In this document: positions 15,515 to 22,408 of the stretch, in pieces
How the letters are laid out: each line of letters starts with the position of its first letter
Position numbering within the stretch: the stretch's first letter is position 1
Origin: a virus
DNA length: 64,000 bases
IMG/VR virus record: IMGVR_UViG_3300045119_000356
Location: 1 to 64,000 of that record
Strand: one strand, 5' to 3'
The notes under the pieces: model-generated
What the model saw: the letters and a program-made list of their open reading frames with translations, nothing else
Told to the model about the DNA's origin: nothing
The model's database searches: none
Position numbers and translations under genes: made by a program

Positions 15515-17068
15515 CTAGGCCGGTTGACCAGCGCCATCTTCAGCGCCTTCTCCTTCTCCATCACCTTCGCCTTCTCCCGGTTTTTTCTGGCCGTTGTTAC
15601 CCGACCCAGGGAGTTGGTCGAAGATCCCAGTCAACGGACGTGAGTCTTGCATATCCCTGCGAATCCGATCTTCCTCTTCTTCAACTTGTTTCTCGGACCA
15701 GTCAGGGTGCTGCTCCTCGATAGCAACGCGACGCGAGCGGATCTGTCCTTGCACCGCCGCAGCATTGCGATCAACGATTTCGGTCTCATCCTCCGGCAGG
15801 GTCGAGCCGCGCTCCATGCTCGGAGGCGTGGTTGCGTCGGCCCACTTGACGCCGAAGCCGCCCTCATCCAGTGAAAGTTCGTCGAGCATCTGCATGATCG
15901 CGAGGATTCCCGGCAACCCAGTGCGCTTGTCGTCCCAGAACTGCCCGCGCTCATCACCGGCCGCGGTCGTCGGGATCAGCCGCACCTTCAACGCGGTGCC
16001 GGAGACGGCGAGCCCTTCCTGCGTAGAGCCGGCACCGACGAACTGCGCGACGATGCCGATTCGACCCAGGCCATCCTCGGCTAGACCTCGGCGCCATTCG
16101 AGGATCTGCTGTGCCTTGAAATCGTACTCCAGCACTCGGAGCTGCGAGCCGCCGGTTTCATCGGGCATCTCACTGTCGAGCGACTCAGCCGACCAGACTT
16201 CCTGGTCGCGCAGATTGCCTTCTTCGTCGAAGGCCGATGCCGGCGCGACCATGCGCTGCTTCAGCGTCATGCGCGCATTCTCGGCACCGATGGTCAAGCC
16301 CTCGTTCACGTCATGGAGCATGTCTTTGATCCGGAAGTAGTCGCTGACGCCGAGCGTCGGATCGACGCCTTCGGTGTTCGGAACGCGCCCCGCGAGCATC
16401 GCCGGCAAGCCGTGCGCCCACTGCTCCTCCAGGTCGGCCGTCTCCGAAAAGCGGGTCAGCGGCACCTGCTGACCGAGCGTGCTTTTAGTCCCTTCGAAGA
16501 GAATGTTCTGCACCTCGCCGCGTTCGTGGATCTCGAAGTGGCGGAAGACGGTTGCAGTCGGCTTCTGTTCGATGTCATCGGTGTCGTAGCGACTGACGAA
16601 GGCGCATGCCGCAAGCCGCGGCCCGATCCAGAGAGGAAAGACGGCGGTGCGCGAGTACCACTCGACCAGCGGCACCTCAGCTAGGTCTGGGTCGGCCTTG
16701 ATCCGCCACCAGACCTCGCCCTCGGAGGAGGAGGTCCGCACAGCCCGCTGCAACTGCGCCGGGAAGCCGTTGTCTTCAGCGATTTCATCGAGACGCTTCG
16801 CGTCGCTCTCTTTGGCCGGCGTCAACACCGGCCGGCGGCCGAAGAGCAGCGAAGCGAAGGCGTCAGAGATCTTCGGTGCCAGTGGATCGATCTGGTAGTA
16901 GCGATCCGTGTCCTTCCACAGCGGGTGGTCGAGCTTCAGCTTCGCGCGTTCGGACTCTCGAAACGCGATCCAGACGCCGATCTCTTCCCCAACCTTCTTG
17001 AACGGTCCGGTCGGCCAGATCGAAGTTCGGTCCAGACGTTCGACCAGTTTGTCGATCCAGATCCCCAT
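15515..17068 (-). CDS. Portal protein (SPP1 gp6-like)
   Basis: 517 residues; dodecameric ring at the unique capsid vertex through which DNA is packaged. Typical features are FRESERAKLKLDHPLWK near the N-terminus, the segment DPLAPKISDAFASLLFG, the wing region, and the helix-rich FWDDKRTGLPGILAIMQMLDEL. A long acidic Gly/Glu tail (GEGEGDGEGEGAED) ends it. ATG 17068 overlaps the upstream stop as TAATG. The family is judged from layout and from terminase, scaffold and capsid around it. Confidence 0.85.
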   Translation of the reverse strand: MGIWIDKLVERLDRTSIWPTGPFKKVGEEIGVWIAFRESERAKLKLDHPLWKDTDRYYQIDPLAPKISDAFASLLFGRRPVLTPAKESDAKRLDEIAEDNGFPAQLQRAVRTSSSEGEVWWRIKADPDLAEVPLVEWYSRTAVFPLWIGPRLAACAFVSRYDTDDIEQKPTATVFRHFEIHERGEVQNILFEGTKSTLGQQVPLTRFSETADLEEQWAHGLPAMLAGRVPNTEGVDPTLGVSDYFRIKDMLHDVNEGLTIGAENARMTLKQRMVAPASAFDEEGNLRDQEVWSAESLDSEMPDETGGSQLRVLEYDFKAQQILEWRRGLAEDGLGRIGIVAQFVGAGSTQEGLAVSGTALKVRLIPTTAAGDERGQFWDDKRTGLPGILAIMQMLDELSLDEGGFGVKWADATTPPSMERGSTLPEDETEIVDRNAAAVQGQIRSRRVAIEEQHPDWSEKQVEEEEDRIRRDMQDSRPLTGIFDQLPGSGNNGQKKPGEGEGDGEGEGAEDGAGQPA

Positions 17069-17196
17069 TAGCGGCTCGGCTCCAGCAACGCCCACATGCG
17101 CCAAGACAACAGCGCCAACGACTCACCGTCTTCCCCAAGACGGACGGCAAGAAAGTGGTCTACGCCCTGCCTACGGAAGGTGTAGACCCGCTCCAT
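17068..17196 (-). CDS. 42-residue protein upstream of portal
   Basis: Small gene of unknown function (MERVYTFRRQGVDHFLAVRLGEDGESLALLSWRMWALLEPSR). Its ATG overlaps the stop of a 16-codon leaderless reading frame (TGATG), and its TAA overlaps the portal ATG (TAATG). It is therefore a coupled step between promoter and portal. The short chain has a beta-hairpin-like start and a Trp-rich helix. Confidence 0.6.
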   Translation of the reverse strand: MERVYTFRRQGVDHFLAVRLGEDGESLALLSWRMWALLEPSR

Positions 17197-17246
17197 CAGC
17201 GAACTCGCCGCGACTTTGAGGTATGGCGCTGCTCACGTCCGCTCAC
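17196..17246 (-). CDS. Leaderless 16-codon leader peptide
   Basis: GTG AGC GGA CGT begins 7 bases after TAGGCT (17254-17259) and reads VSGREQRHTSKSRRVR to a TGA that overlaps the next ATG. It is probably a short coupling ORF that delivers ribosomes from a leaderless start to the downstream genes rather than a functional peptide. The first four codons are part of the duplicated 33-bp cassette. Confidence 0.45.
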   Translation of the reverse strand: MSGREQRHTSKSRRVR

Positions 17247-17267
17247 GGGCGCAAGCCTAGCGCGACT
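17235..17267 (-). repeat. 33-bp promoter cassette, copy 1
   Basis: Identical over 33 bp to 18875-18907. It holds the -10 box TAGGCT, the 7-base gap and the start GTG AGC GGA CGT. It overlaps the end of the amidase gene. Confidence 0.85.
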
Positions 17268-17871
17268 ACCGCAGCTTGCCGTAGCGCAGGGCCTTGAAGA
17301 GCCGCGCCCAGCGGATGACACTGGCAACGTTGTAGTGCGGGCCGGGATCGCTGTGGCCGCCGCCAGCGGCACCGAGATCGCTGTGGCGCACGACCCCTGA
17401 GCGCGCGACGGTGTCGCCAGAAACCTTGCCGCGGCGGATCGGGACGCCGTGCTCATGAGACCACTGGGCGATCCAGCGCGCAGCCTCGCGCCGCTCTGCG
17501 CGCGTCCATTTGCCCTGAGCTGCGAAGCCGATCTGCTCGATGCCCAAGGCGACGCGATTGAAGGCGGCTACGTGCCAAGCCGCACTGCGATCCGGCACGA
17601 AGCGCGCCGACCAGCCATCGCCATCGACCGCGACCTGCGAAGCCGCCTCAGTCGAGGCCTGCGCGAAGAAGTCGCCCAGTCCCTCCAGATCCTCGACGGA
17701 TTTGAACTTGTTCTGCCCCTCGGTGTCGTGCAGCACGAAGAGCAGCACACGCTCGATACCGCTCGCATAGCAGTTGGGCGATTGGTGCCGAACGACGACC
17801 TTCGGCTTGACGCGCGGGCGCCGCCGTGGCCGGCGATGCTTGTACGGGTTGGACTTCGTCTTGTGCGCCAT
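17266..17871 (-). CDS. N-acetylmuramoyl-L-alanine amidase (endolysin)
   Basis: 201 residues; cleaves the amide bond between MurNAc and the peptide stem. The Amidase_2/PGRP pattern is clear: LLFVLHDTEG (His48), AAWHVAAFNR (98-106), LGIEQIGFA (Glu112), ARWIAQWSHEHGVP, VVRHSDLG (His163) and GGHSDPGPHYN (His173, Asp175). The histidines are the expected zinc ligands. The N-terminal ~28 residues are very basic, with no signal peptide, so a holin is needed. Unusually it is encoded between terminase and portal, far from the membrane-protein cassette at 59-62 kb. The start overlaps the upstream stop (TGATG). Confidence 0.85.
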   Translation of the reverse strand: MAHKTKSNPYKHRRPRRRPRVKPKVVVRHQSPNCYASGIERVLLFVLHDTEGQNKFKSVEDLEGLGDFFAQASTEAASQVAVDGDGWSARFVPDRSAAWHVAAFNRVALGIEQIGFAAQGKWTRAERREAARWIAQWSHEHGVPIRRGKVSGDTVARSGVVRHSDLGAAGGGHSDPGPHYNVASVIRWARLFKALRYGKLR

Positions 17872-18119
17872 CAGGTCTCCTTCAAGATCCCGCGCACCTC
17901 GTCAGCCGATGCCGGTTTCGGTTTCACGACCTGCGCGCCCCATTTACGGCCGGCGGCGGGAGTCGTTCGATACCAGAGGAGCAAGCCCAAACCAGGCATC
18001 GCTGCACTCCCTTCCGGAGCACCGTCGCCGCGCTTCCAGTCGCACCCCAACCGCTGCCCGCGGCCGAGCATCAGTGTGAAGTGCCAGCGCCCAACGTGAA
18101 GACGAAGTCGCTTGCGCAT
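17871..18119 (-). CDS. Small basic protein before the amidase
   Basis: 82 residues starting MRKRLRLHVGRWHFTLMLGRGQRLGCDWKRGDG. The N-terminal strand pattern and the WYRTTPAAGRKWGAQVVKPKP stretch are distinctive but not recognised. It is coupled on both sides by TGATG overlaps. It could assist lysis or heads; there is no direct evidence. Confidence 0.55.
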   Translation of the reverse strand: MRKRLRLHVGRWHFTLMLGRGQRLGCDWKRGDGAPEGSAAMPGLGLLLWYRTTPAAGRKWGAQVVKPKPASADEVRGILKET

Positions 18120-18886
18120 CAGGCCTGGCCACACTCCACCGTGCTGACGCGCAACCGGTCGTGGGGTGACCACAGCCGTCGCCTGCGCTCGCGGCGGGAG
18201 CCGCGTGGGAACCCGGCCGGGCGCACGCCCGCGACCTCCTCAGCGTCTATGCGCTCGCCACCGACTTGATGCCAGCCCTCGTCAACGTGACGAAGATCCA
18301 GGAAGGAGAGGTATCCGCCTCGAGCGATCTCGAAAGGTTCGGTGACATGGCCGCCGTAGGAGAGCTTGACGCCCTTCCTGGCATGGTTGTAATCGAAGAA
18401 CTGCGGCAGGACGAAATCTGAAAGCAAGACGCCTTCTACTTCGATCCCGAACTCATCTGCCTCAACGGCGTCGCAGTTCTCTTCCGCGTAGAGCTTCCCG
18501 CTGCGCGGATCAAGCACGGTGCGGTTGATCCAGGGGTCGCCCAGCATCTCCAGCGTCTCATGGCCGATCGTGACCGAGATCTCCGCGCCCGCTTCCTGCG
18601 TCGTCTTGGCGAAGGCCTTGCCGACTGGCAGTAGCGCCGGGGTCAGGTCGTGATAACCGAGCGCGCCGGCCTGGTCGGCGTCGTCAGTAGCGACGATCCA
18701 CCATGCGTTCGGGTCGGCCTTCGAGCCGCGCGGGACGAATTCGATCTTCGCCGCGGTGCCCCAGGTCGGCCGAAACTGCACGTCGATCTGCCGCTGGAGA
18801 GCCTTCGCGATCTTGGCGCCCTCAACATCGTCCAGCAACGGCGACTCGTTGACGATCTGCAACCGAATCCGCATACGTCCGCTCAC
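18119..18886 (-). CDS. Putative zincin-like protein with HExxE motif
   Basis: 255 residues. The centre reads VTIGHETLEMLGDPWINR: an HExxE helix with a following D-P, and a later DAVEADEFGIEVEG segment. Such His-Glu helices are typical of zinc peptidase-like phage and bacterial proteins, though the second His of HExxH is replaced by Glu. The N-terminal half (KALQRQIDVQFRPTWGTAAKIEFVPRG, WWIVATDDAD) is alpha/beta. Leaderless GTG start at 18886 within the duplicated promoter cassette. Function unknown; proteolytic maturation or lysis are options. Confidence 0.6.
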   Translation of the reverse strand: MSGRMRIRLQIVNESPLLDDVEGAKIAKALQRQIDVQFRPTWGTAAKIEFVPRGSKADPNAWWIVATDDADQAGALGYHDLTPALLPVGKAFAKTTQEAGAEISVTIGHETLEMLGDPWINRTVLDPRSGKLYAEENCDAVEADEFGIEVEGVLLSDFVLPQFFDYNHARKGVKLSYGGHVTEPFEIARGGYLSFLDLRHVDEGWHQVGGERIDAEEVAGVRPAGFPRGSRRERRRRLWSPHDRLRVSTVECGQA

Positions 18887-18907
18887 GGGCGCAAGCCTAG
18901 CGCGACT
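18875..18907 (-). repeat. 33-bp promoter cassette, copy 2
   Basis: Identical to 17235-17267. The -10 TAGGCT is at 18894-18899, 7 bases before GTG 18886. Sequence on both sides differs from copy 1, so the repeat ends sharply. Confidence 0.85.
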
Positions 18908-18927
18908 GCTTTGCCCTTCGCTTGCAC
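18883..18927 (-). CDS. Leaderless 14-codon leader peptide
   Basis: GTG CAA GCG starts 7 bases after TAGGGT (18935-18940) and reads VQAKGKAVALGLRP to a TGA overlapping the GTG of the next gene (GTGA). It gives a second, upstream leaderless entry into the 18119-18886 gene. Low certainty as a product; high interest as a coupling device. Confidence 0.4.
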   Translation of the reverse strand: MQAKGKAVALGLRP

Positions 18928-18934
18928 GGCGCGC

Positions 18935-19019
18935 ACCCTAGCACCTGAGTGCTCGGCCCTATCGCCGAAGCCAGCGAGGAGTCGGTGCAGGTCCGGCGGC
19001 GGCCGAAGCACTCAGGTCG
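18935..19019 (-). promoter_or_regulatory. Operator-type promoter inside an inverted repeat
   Basis: The operator variant GCACCTGAGTGC (18941-18952) directly abuts the extended -10 TGC-TAGGGT. The sequence 18943-18958 is repeated inverted at 19001-19017 (one extra A), leaving a ~42-bp loop. The pair could be two operator half-arrays bridged by a dimeric protein, or an RNA hairpin ending the transcript of the 19030-19251 gene. Confidence 0.55.
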
Positions 19020-19029
19020 GCGCACCCTA

Positions 19030-19251
19030 CTACGGAAAGCGGCGTTTCCCGCCAGCAATCACAAGGATCTCCCTCGCGCCCAGGCGCTCGCACGATGAAC
19101 GCGACTCATCACCCCACTGGGTGGTTTCGCCGGTCTGTTTTGCGGCTGCAACCCGCGCATGTGCGGATGAGAGAGCGTCTACGACGATCACGTTGACACC
19201 CGCAACCCAGCGGCCTCGGCGCTGCAAGACGTACGTCCGCTCGTTCTCCAT
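19030..19251 (-). CDS. Small protein downstream of TerL
   Basis: 73 residues (MENERTYVLQRRGRWVAGVNVIVVDALSSAHARVAAAK...). Not recognised; a strand-strand-helix start and a basic end. It has its own leaderless promoter: TACGCT (19258-19263) lies 6 bases before the ATG, with the operator palindrome directly upstream. This small gene is therefore separately controlled inside the late region. Confidence 0.6.
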   Translation of the reverse strand: MENERTYVLQRRGRWVAGVNVIVVDALSSAHARVAAAKQTGETTQWGDESRSSCERLGAREILVIAGGKRRFP

Positions 19252-19257
19252 CGAGCA

Positions 19258-19275
19258 AGCGTAGCACCTAGGTTC
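19258..19275 (-). promoter_or_regulatory. Operator plus leaderless promoter at the terL stop
   Basis: The palindrome GCACCTAGGTTC (19264-19275) abuts the extended -10 TGC-TACGCT. The last operator base is part of the TerL stop codon. The ATG at 19251 is 6 bases beyond the -10. Confidence 0.65.
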
Positions 19276-21113
19276 TAGCGAGCGTGAGCTTTGACTGCCT
19301 CCGGCGCGTCGCCCGCGATCAGCGCGTCGGGACCGTGGTCCTCGCCCTTCTCGATTCGGCCGGTGCCATCATCTTTGAGCTCCAGCCCGCGAAGCTGGCG
19401 CAGCAGCACTTTGTTGCGCGGGCTAATCGCGATCACTCCGGTGCCGTCGCAGTATTCGTCGTCGTCTTCGGCCAGGTCGCGCAGCCGCGTCGCCATCGAC
19501 TTGGCCGAGCGCGTGAACAACGAGCGCAGGTGGTCCTTCGTGTCGTCCTTGTACTTCGCGAACGGAATCGGGGTCACGCGGATCTGCGGTTTGCCCGCCT
19601 TGCGCGTCGTGTCCCAGAGCCTCAGCAACTCCTCGTTGGAGTGCACCGTTTTGACGAAGGTGCGCCGACTCTGGATGCCGGCGGCGTCATAGCGGAAGGA
19701 TCGCATCAGCGGCGCGATGTCCTCTTCAGGACCGTGCCCGTTCGAGCAAGCCCATTCCTGCACCTGCTCAATCGACTCACAGAACTGGCGCGTTGACTCC
19801 CCGACCTCCTGCGGCGTCTCCGGCGCGACCTCGCCAGGCGGCACGTACCAGCCACCGCCCTCCAGCGGCCAGAGCACCAGCAGGTGGGTGTACTCCCCGA
19901 AGTCCCCACCGGAGAAGAGCTGCTCCGGTAGCACGAGTTCGCCGGCCAGCAACTGCTCGTCGAGCTCGCCGCCAAGCCGCTCCGCCGCGTTGATCCCCGC
20001 CGGGCTGTAGACGCGCAGCCCACCGACGACCGAGAAGGCGTCGTCTTCGGTCTCCGGGTGCTCCTTCAGGAAGTCCTCCTCGCTGAGGTACTTCTTGCGC
20101 TCGCGCCGTCGCCAATCCGCCGAGCGATTCGGATGCACGGAGTCAGCCAGGAAGATCGGCACCAGGCCGACCTCATCGTCGCCGGAGGTGGCCTGCTGCC
20201 AGAGCCGCGCGAAGGTCTGCCCATCGCCGGGCGCCTCCGCCGGCCCATTGCCGGTCGAGATCAGGCAGAGGCGCCCGCGCGTGCCAAGCGTCGCGAGCAG
20301 CGCGGTCAGCGTTTTCTCCGCGCCGCCGTTGCGAGTGAAGGCCGCCTCGTCCCAGATCACGAAGCTGGCCGTCTCCGAGCGCGCGTCGTCGGGGTTGGAG
20401 GTCAGCGAGACCATCTCGCCGCGGTCGGCTATGCCGAATTTGGAGAGCGACCCTTTCGTTTCGGGATCCTCTTCGGCGCGCAGGTAACCGGGCAGCAGCT
20501 CGTTGATCCGCCGCGCCCGCTGGAGCAGTTTCTTCGCGTCCTCGGACTTCTTGGAGAGCGCCATCACCTTCGCCACCGGAGTCGCCGGGTCGAAGGCGAG
20601 CATGTGGAAGGCCTGATGTAGCGCCAGCCAGGTGAGACCGAGCTGCCGCGCCTTCAGCACGATCACCCGCAGCGCCTCGACCATCTCGCGAAGCGCCTCG
20701 GCCTGCGCCGACCAGAGATCGAACGGGATCGGCGGGCCCTCCTCAGGCTGAACGTGGCCGTAGCCGCGGATGAAATACTCGACCGCGGTCATCAGCAGCC
20801 GCGCGTCGGCGCCCTCGCCTTCCCACAGCCCGTGCTTGACCCGCCGCCGCTCGCGCTCTTGCCACGCCGCCGAGAGCGCAGGGTCTGAGGCCAGCATCAA
20901 CCGGTCGGCCATCGAGAGCCTGCGAATCGCCGCCGGCCAGAACGGGCGCGAGGCAACGTCGCCCGCGACCTCGGCGTGCCAGAGACCCAGCACCTGCGCA
21001 TCTACGTCTGAGAGCTCCCGAACTTCCTCCGGATCAAGCCCAGTCGGCGTTTCGGGGTGCCAGAGCTCAGCTTCTGAGACCAGTAGGCCCGACTCGCGCT
21101 CAGCTACGGCCAT
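19275..21113 (-). CDS. terL: Terminase large subunit
   Basis: 612 residues; ATP-driven motor and nuclease that packages DNA into heads. The ATPase part shows a terminase-type Walker A KARQLGLT (154-161), Walker B FVIWDEA (251-257) and coupling motif LCLISTGNG (~282-290). The nuclease part shows GGDFGEYTHLLVL (~400) and a C-terminal DHGPDALIAG, matching the acidic metal sites of the RNase H-like fold. The N-terminal ~120 residues are a helical extension. The start overlaps the upstream stop as TGATG. No adjacent classic small subunit was seen. Confidence 0.92.
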   Translation of the reverse strand: MAVAERESGLLVSEAELWHPETPTGLDPEEVRELSDVDAQVLGLWHAEVAGDVASRPFWPAAIRRLSMADRLMLASDPALSAAWQERERRRVKHGLWEGEGADARLLMTAVEYFIRGYGHVQPEEGPPIPFDLWSAQAEALREMVEALRVIVLKARQLGLTWLALHQAFHMLAFDPATPVAKVMALSKKSEDAKKLLQRARRINELLPGYLRAEEDPETKGSLSKFGIADRGEMVSLTSNPDDARSETASFVIWDEAAFTRNGGAEKTLTALLATLGTRGRLCLISTGNGPAEAPGDGQTFARLWQQATSGDDEVGLVPIFLADSVHPNRSADWRRRERKKYLSEEDFLKEHPETEDDAFSVVGGLRVYSPAGINAAERLGGELDEQLLAGELVLPEQLFSGGDFGEYTHLLVLWPLEGGGWYVPPGEVAPETPQEVGESTRQFCESIEQVQEWACSNGHGPEEDIAPLMRSFRYDAAGIQSRRTFVKTVHSNEELLRLWDTTRKAGKPQIRVTPIPFAKYKDDTKDHLRSLFTRSAKSMATRLRDLAEDDDEYCDGTGVIAISPRNKVLLRQLRGLELKDDGTGRIEKGEDHGPDALIAGDAPEAVKAHAR

Positions 21114-21421
21114 CAGACGCTGCTCCAGACGCCGCGCCGCAAGAAGCCATGCCAGCGATCGCTGTGCGGGAAGACGATGGACGGCGCCACGGTGATCGTG
21201 CCATCGGGGTGCTCGGTCACCTGGTGGTTATCCCTAAGCGTGCAGATGTTGCCGCTCGGAGACTTGACGTACCAGCACCAGAACTTGCCGCTGCTCGTCA
21301 CCCGCAGATAGGCGCCCGGCGGTGCAATGTTCTGCCGAACGCCGTCGCGCAGCTCCTCCCAGGCATCCCATCCTGGGCCTGGCTCGCCCATCACCGCGTC
21401 AGGCAACCGCGTGCCCTGCAT
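21113..21421 (-). CDS. DUF6527-like small protein
   Basis: 102 residues. The C-terminal pattern HPDGTITVAPSIVFPHSDRWHGFLRRGVWSS resembles DUF6527 proteins (T-x-x-PSI, then H-F/W-H-x-F-L-x-x-G-x-W). It precedes terL in the same transcript with overlapping codons. GAGGG lies 8 bases before ATG 21421; ATG 21391 is an alternative. Role unknown; a packaging helper is possible by position only. Confidence 0.5.
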   Translation of the reverse strand: MQGTRLPDAVMGEPGPGWDAWEELRDGVRQNIAPPGAYLRVTSSGKFWCWYVKSPSGNICTLRDNHQVTEHPDGTITVAPSIVFPHSDRWHGFLRRGVWSSV

Positions 21422-21555
21422 CAGGGCACCCTCAACCGCAGGCGCCGCAACAGCTCATCGCTGGAGTTGGGGTCGCGACCAGCCCGCTTTGAGCGCCGTC
21501 GCCAACGCCGATCTCGGCGCCGAGCCTTCATCTCCCTGCGACTCCGGGTGTCCAC
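21421..21555 (-). CDS. Arg-rich 44-residue protein, first late gene
   Basis: Leaderless GTG start 6 bases after TAGGAT, reading to a TGA that overlaps the next ATG. The product is extremely basic (RREMKARRRDRRWRRRSKRAGRD), then a helix SSDELLRRLRLRVP. It opens the operon that contains terL and could touch DNA near the packaging or origin region. Internal ATG 21531 is an alternative start with GCAGGGAG before it. Confidence 0.55.
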   Translation of the reverse strand: MDTRSRREMKARRRDRRWRRRSKRAGRDPNSSDELLRRLRLRVP

Positions 21556-21561
21556 GCTCCG

Positions 21562-21567
21562 ATCCTA
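21562..21567 (-). promoter_or_regulatory. Leaderless late promoter -10 (TAGGAT)
   Basis: TAGGAT lies 6 bases before the GTG at 21555. It is the first promoter after the non-coding control region and would drive the basic protein, the DUF6527-like gene and terL. Confidence 0.55.
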
Positions 21568-21599
21568 GCCTCCCGTCTCGCGCGTCCGCAGAGGCGTAC

Positions 21600-21790
21600 G
21601 GGCGGGCGGCCACACGGGGCACCCCCGCGCTCCGTCTCGGTGTGGATAACTTGGATAACTGTCGCCTATCCGCTTCAAAGCCCTGCAAGCTACGCAAGAG
21701 CTACCCCCTTGGATAGCGGATAACGCCTCCTTACGCGGGCGCGCGGGGGCGCGGGCGCGTAGGACGGCTATCCGCGGTGGGGTACGCTGA
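21600..21790. other. Candidate replication origin with DnaA-box cluster
   Basis: Non-coding. The perfect DnaA box TGTGGATAA lies at 21641-21649. Further GGATAAC/GGATAG or TATCC motifs lie at 21653, 21666, 21711, 21717 and 21769. Very GC-rich palindromic tracts (GGGCGCGCGGGGGCGCGGGCGCG, 21738-21759) flank them. A similar region lies at 59050-59182. No AT-rich unwinding stretch is obvious, which is the main weakness. Confidence 0.5.
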
Positions 21791-21904
21791 GCACGCCTGG
21801 AGGCACCGCGGAGCATGGTCGAGGGCCGCGGCGTAGCCACTCCGGGCGGCGGTGACGGCGCGCTCGCACTTACCGGGGCTGAGCGCGACGGCCGCCTGGG
21901 CGAA

Positions 21905-21951
21905 CGCCCTCCGTCTTCAGGTGCGACGAGCGCAACCAGTGACGGAGGGCG
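21905..21951. other. Long hairpin in control region
   Basis: CGCCCTCCGTC and GACGGAGGGCG form a perfect 11-bp stem. The 25-base loop can pair again (GGTGCG with CGCAACC, one bulge). It lies downstream of the promoter at 22073-22078 and upstream of the DnaA-box cluster. No gene was seen between 21556 and 22408. Confidence 0.55.
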
Positions 21952-22072
21952 AAGCGCATCGCTTCTAGGTAACCCGCCCCCTCACGAGCGATCGGCTAGG
22001 GACGGCGCGCCTAGCGAGGCTCAGACCTCACGCCAAACGACAAGGCAACCTGAGTCCCACTAGGTCGGTAGA

Positions 22073-22090
22073 AGCCTAGCACCTAGGTAC
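22073..22090 (-). promoter_or_regulatory. Operator-abutting promoter, copy 2 of control region
   Basis: Operator GCACCTAGGTAC (22079-22090) followed directly on the minus strand by the extended -10 TGC-TAGGCT (22073-22078). The transcript would enter the hairpin at 21905-21951 and the candidate origin without a recognisable gene. Confidence 0.62.
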
Positions 22091-22107
22091 AACAGAGCGC
22101 GGGCGGC

Positions 22108-22267
22108 CCGCAGAGGTCCGGGCTTGCAAGTCCTCGCCTCTGCGGTCGTCAGTTGCCTTCCCGCATGACCCCGCCTTTAGGTTCGACGATTCGGCGGGGA
22201 ACCTTACACCGGTCCCTCTCCATTTGGTCGTCGATGCCTCGGCGACGTAAGATCGGGCTCAGCGTTA
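22108..22267 (-). ncRNA. Candidate structured small RNA
   Basis: About 160 nt between two operator-promoters with no credible reading frame. Transcription from the -10 at 22274-22279 would produce an RNA with a GTCG/CGAC hairpin near 22235, a CCCCGCC/GGCGGGG stem (22169-22175 with 22193-22199) and a final CCGCAGAGG/CCTCTGCGG stem (22108-22116 with 22137-22145). The last stem has an inner CTTGCAAG pairing and could be the 3' end. No tRNA fold fits. Product and function unknown. Confidence 0.45.
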
Positions 22268-22273
22268 AGTCTC

Positions 22274-22291
22274 AGTGTAGCACCTAGGTAC
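22274..22291 (-). promoter_or_regulatory. Operator-abutting promoter, copy 1 of control region
   Basis: Operator GCACCTAGGTAC (22280-22291) directly precedes the extended -10 TGC-TACACT (22274-22279) on the minus strand. It is the same arrangement as at 22073 and 19258. Confidence 0.65.
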
Positions 22292-22297
22292 AAAGAC

Positions 22298-22335
22298 GGC
22301 CCGCCGCGCGAGGCAGGGGTGTCGCGCGGCGGGCC
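22298..22335 (-). terminator. 14-bp hairpin terminator ending the early region
   Basis: GGCCCGCCGCGCGA and TCGCGCGGCGGGCC are a perfect 14-bp stem with a 10-base loop. It stands after the last early gene (stop at 22409) and before the control-region promoters. No T-tract follows. Confidence 0.7.
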
Positions 22336-22408
22336 TGGGTGTGCCGCGCTCGGGAAATGGCGTCGGCCACTGTGGCGCTCGCAGCCTACATCGCGAGCAC
22401 CGTGCTGG

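Noticed and set aside
21565-21840. Minus-strand 91-codon frame in the control region
   Set aside because: Arg/Pro/Ala/Ser composition with no ribosome site or coupling, and it spans the DnaA-box repeats; treated as non-coding.
22169-22199. Possible tRNA (GGTTCGA-like sequence in a GC stem)
   Set aside because: The CCCCGCC/GGCGGGG pair is local to a 17-base loop. No anticodon or D arm can be drawn around it on either strand.
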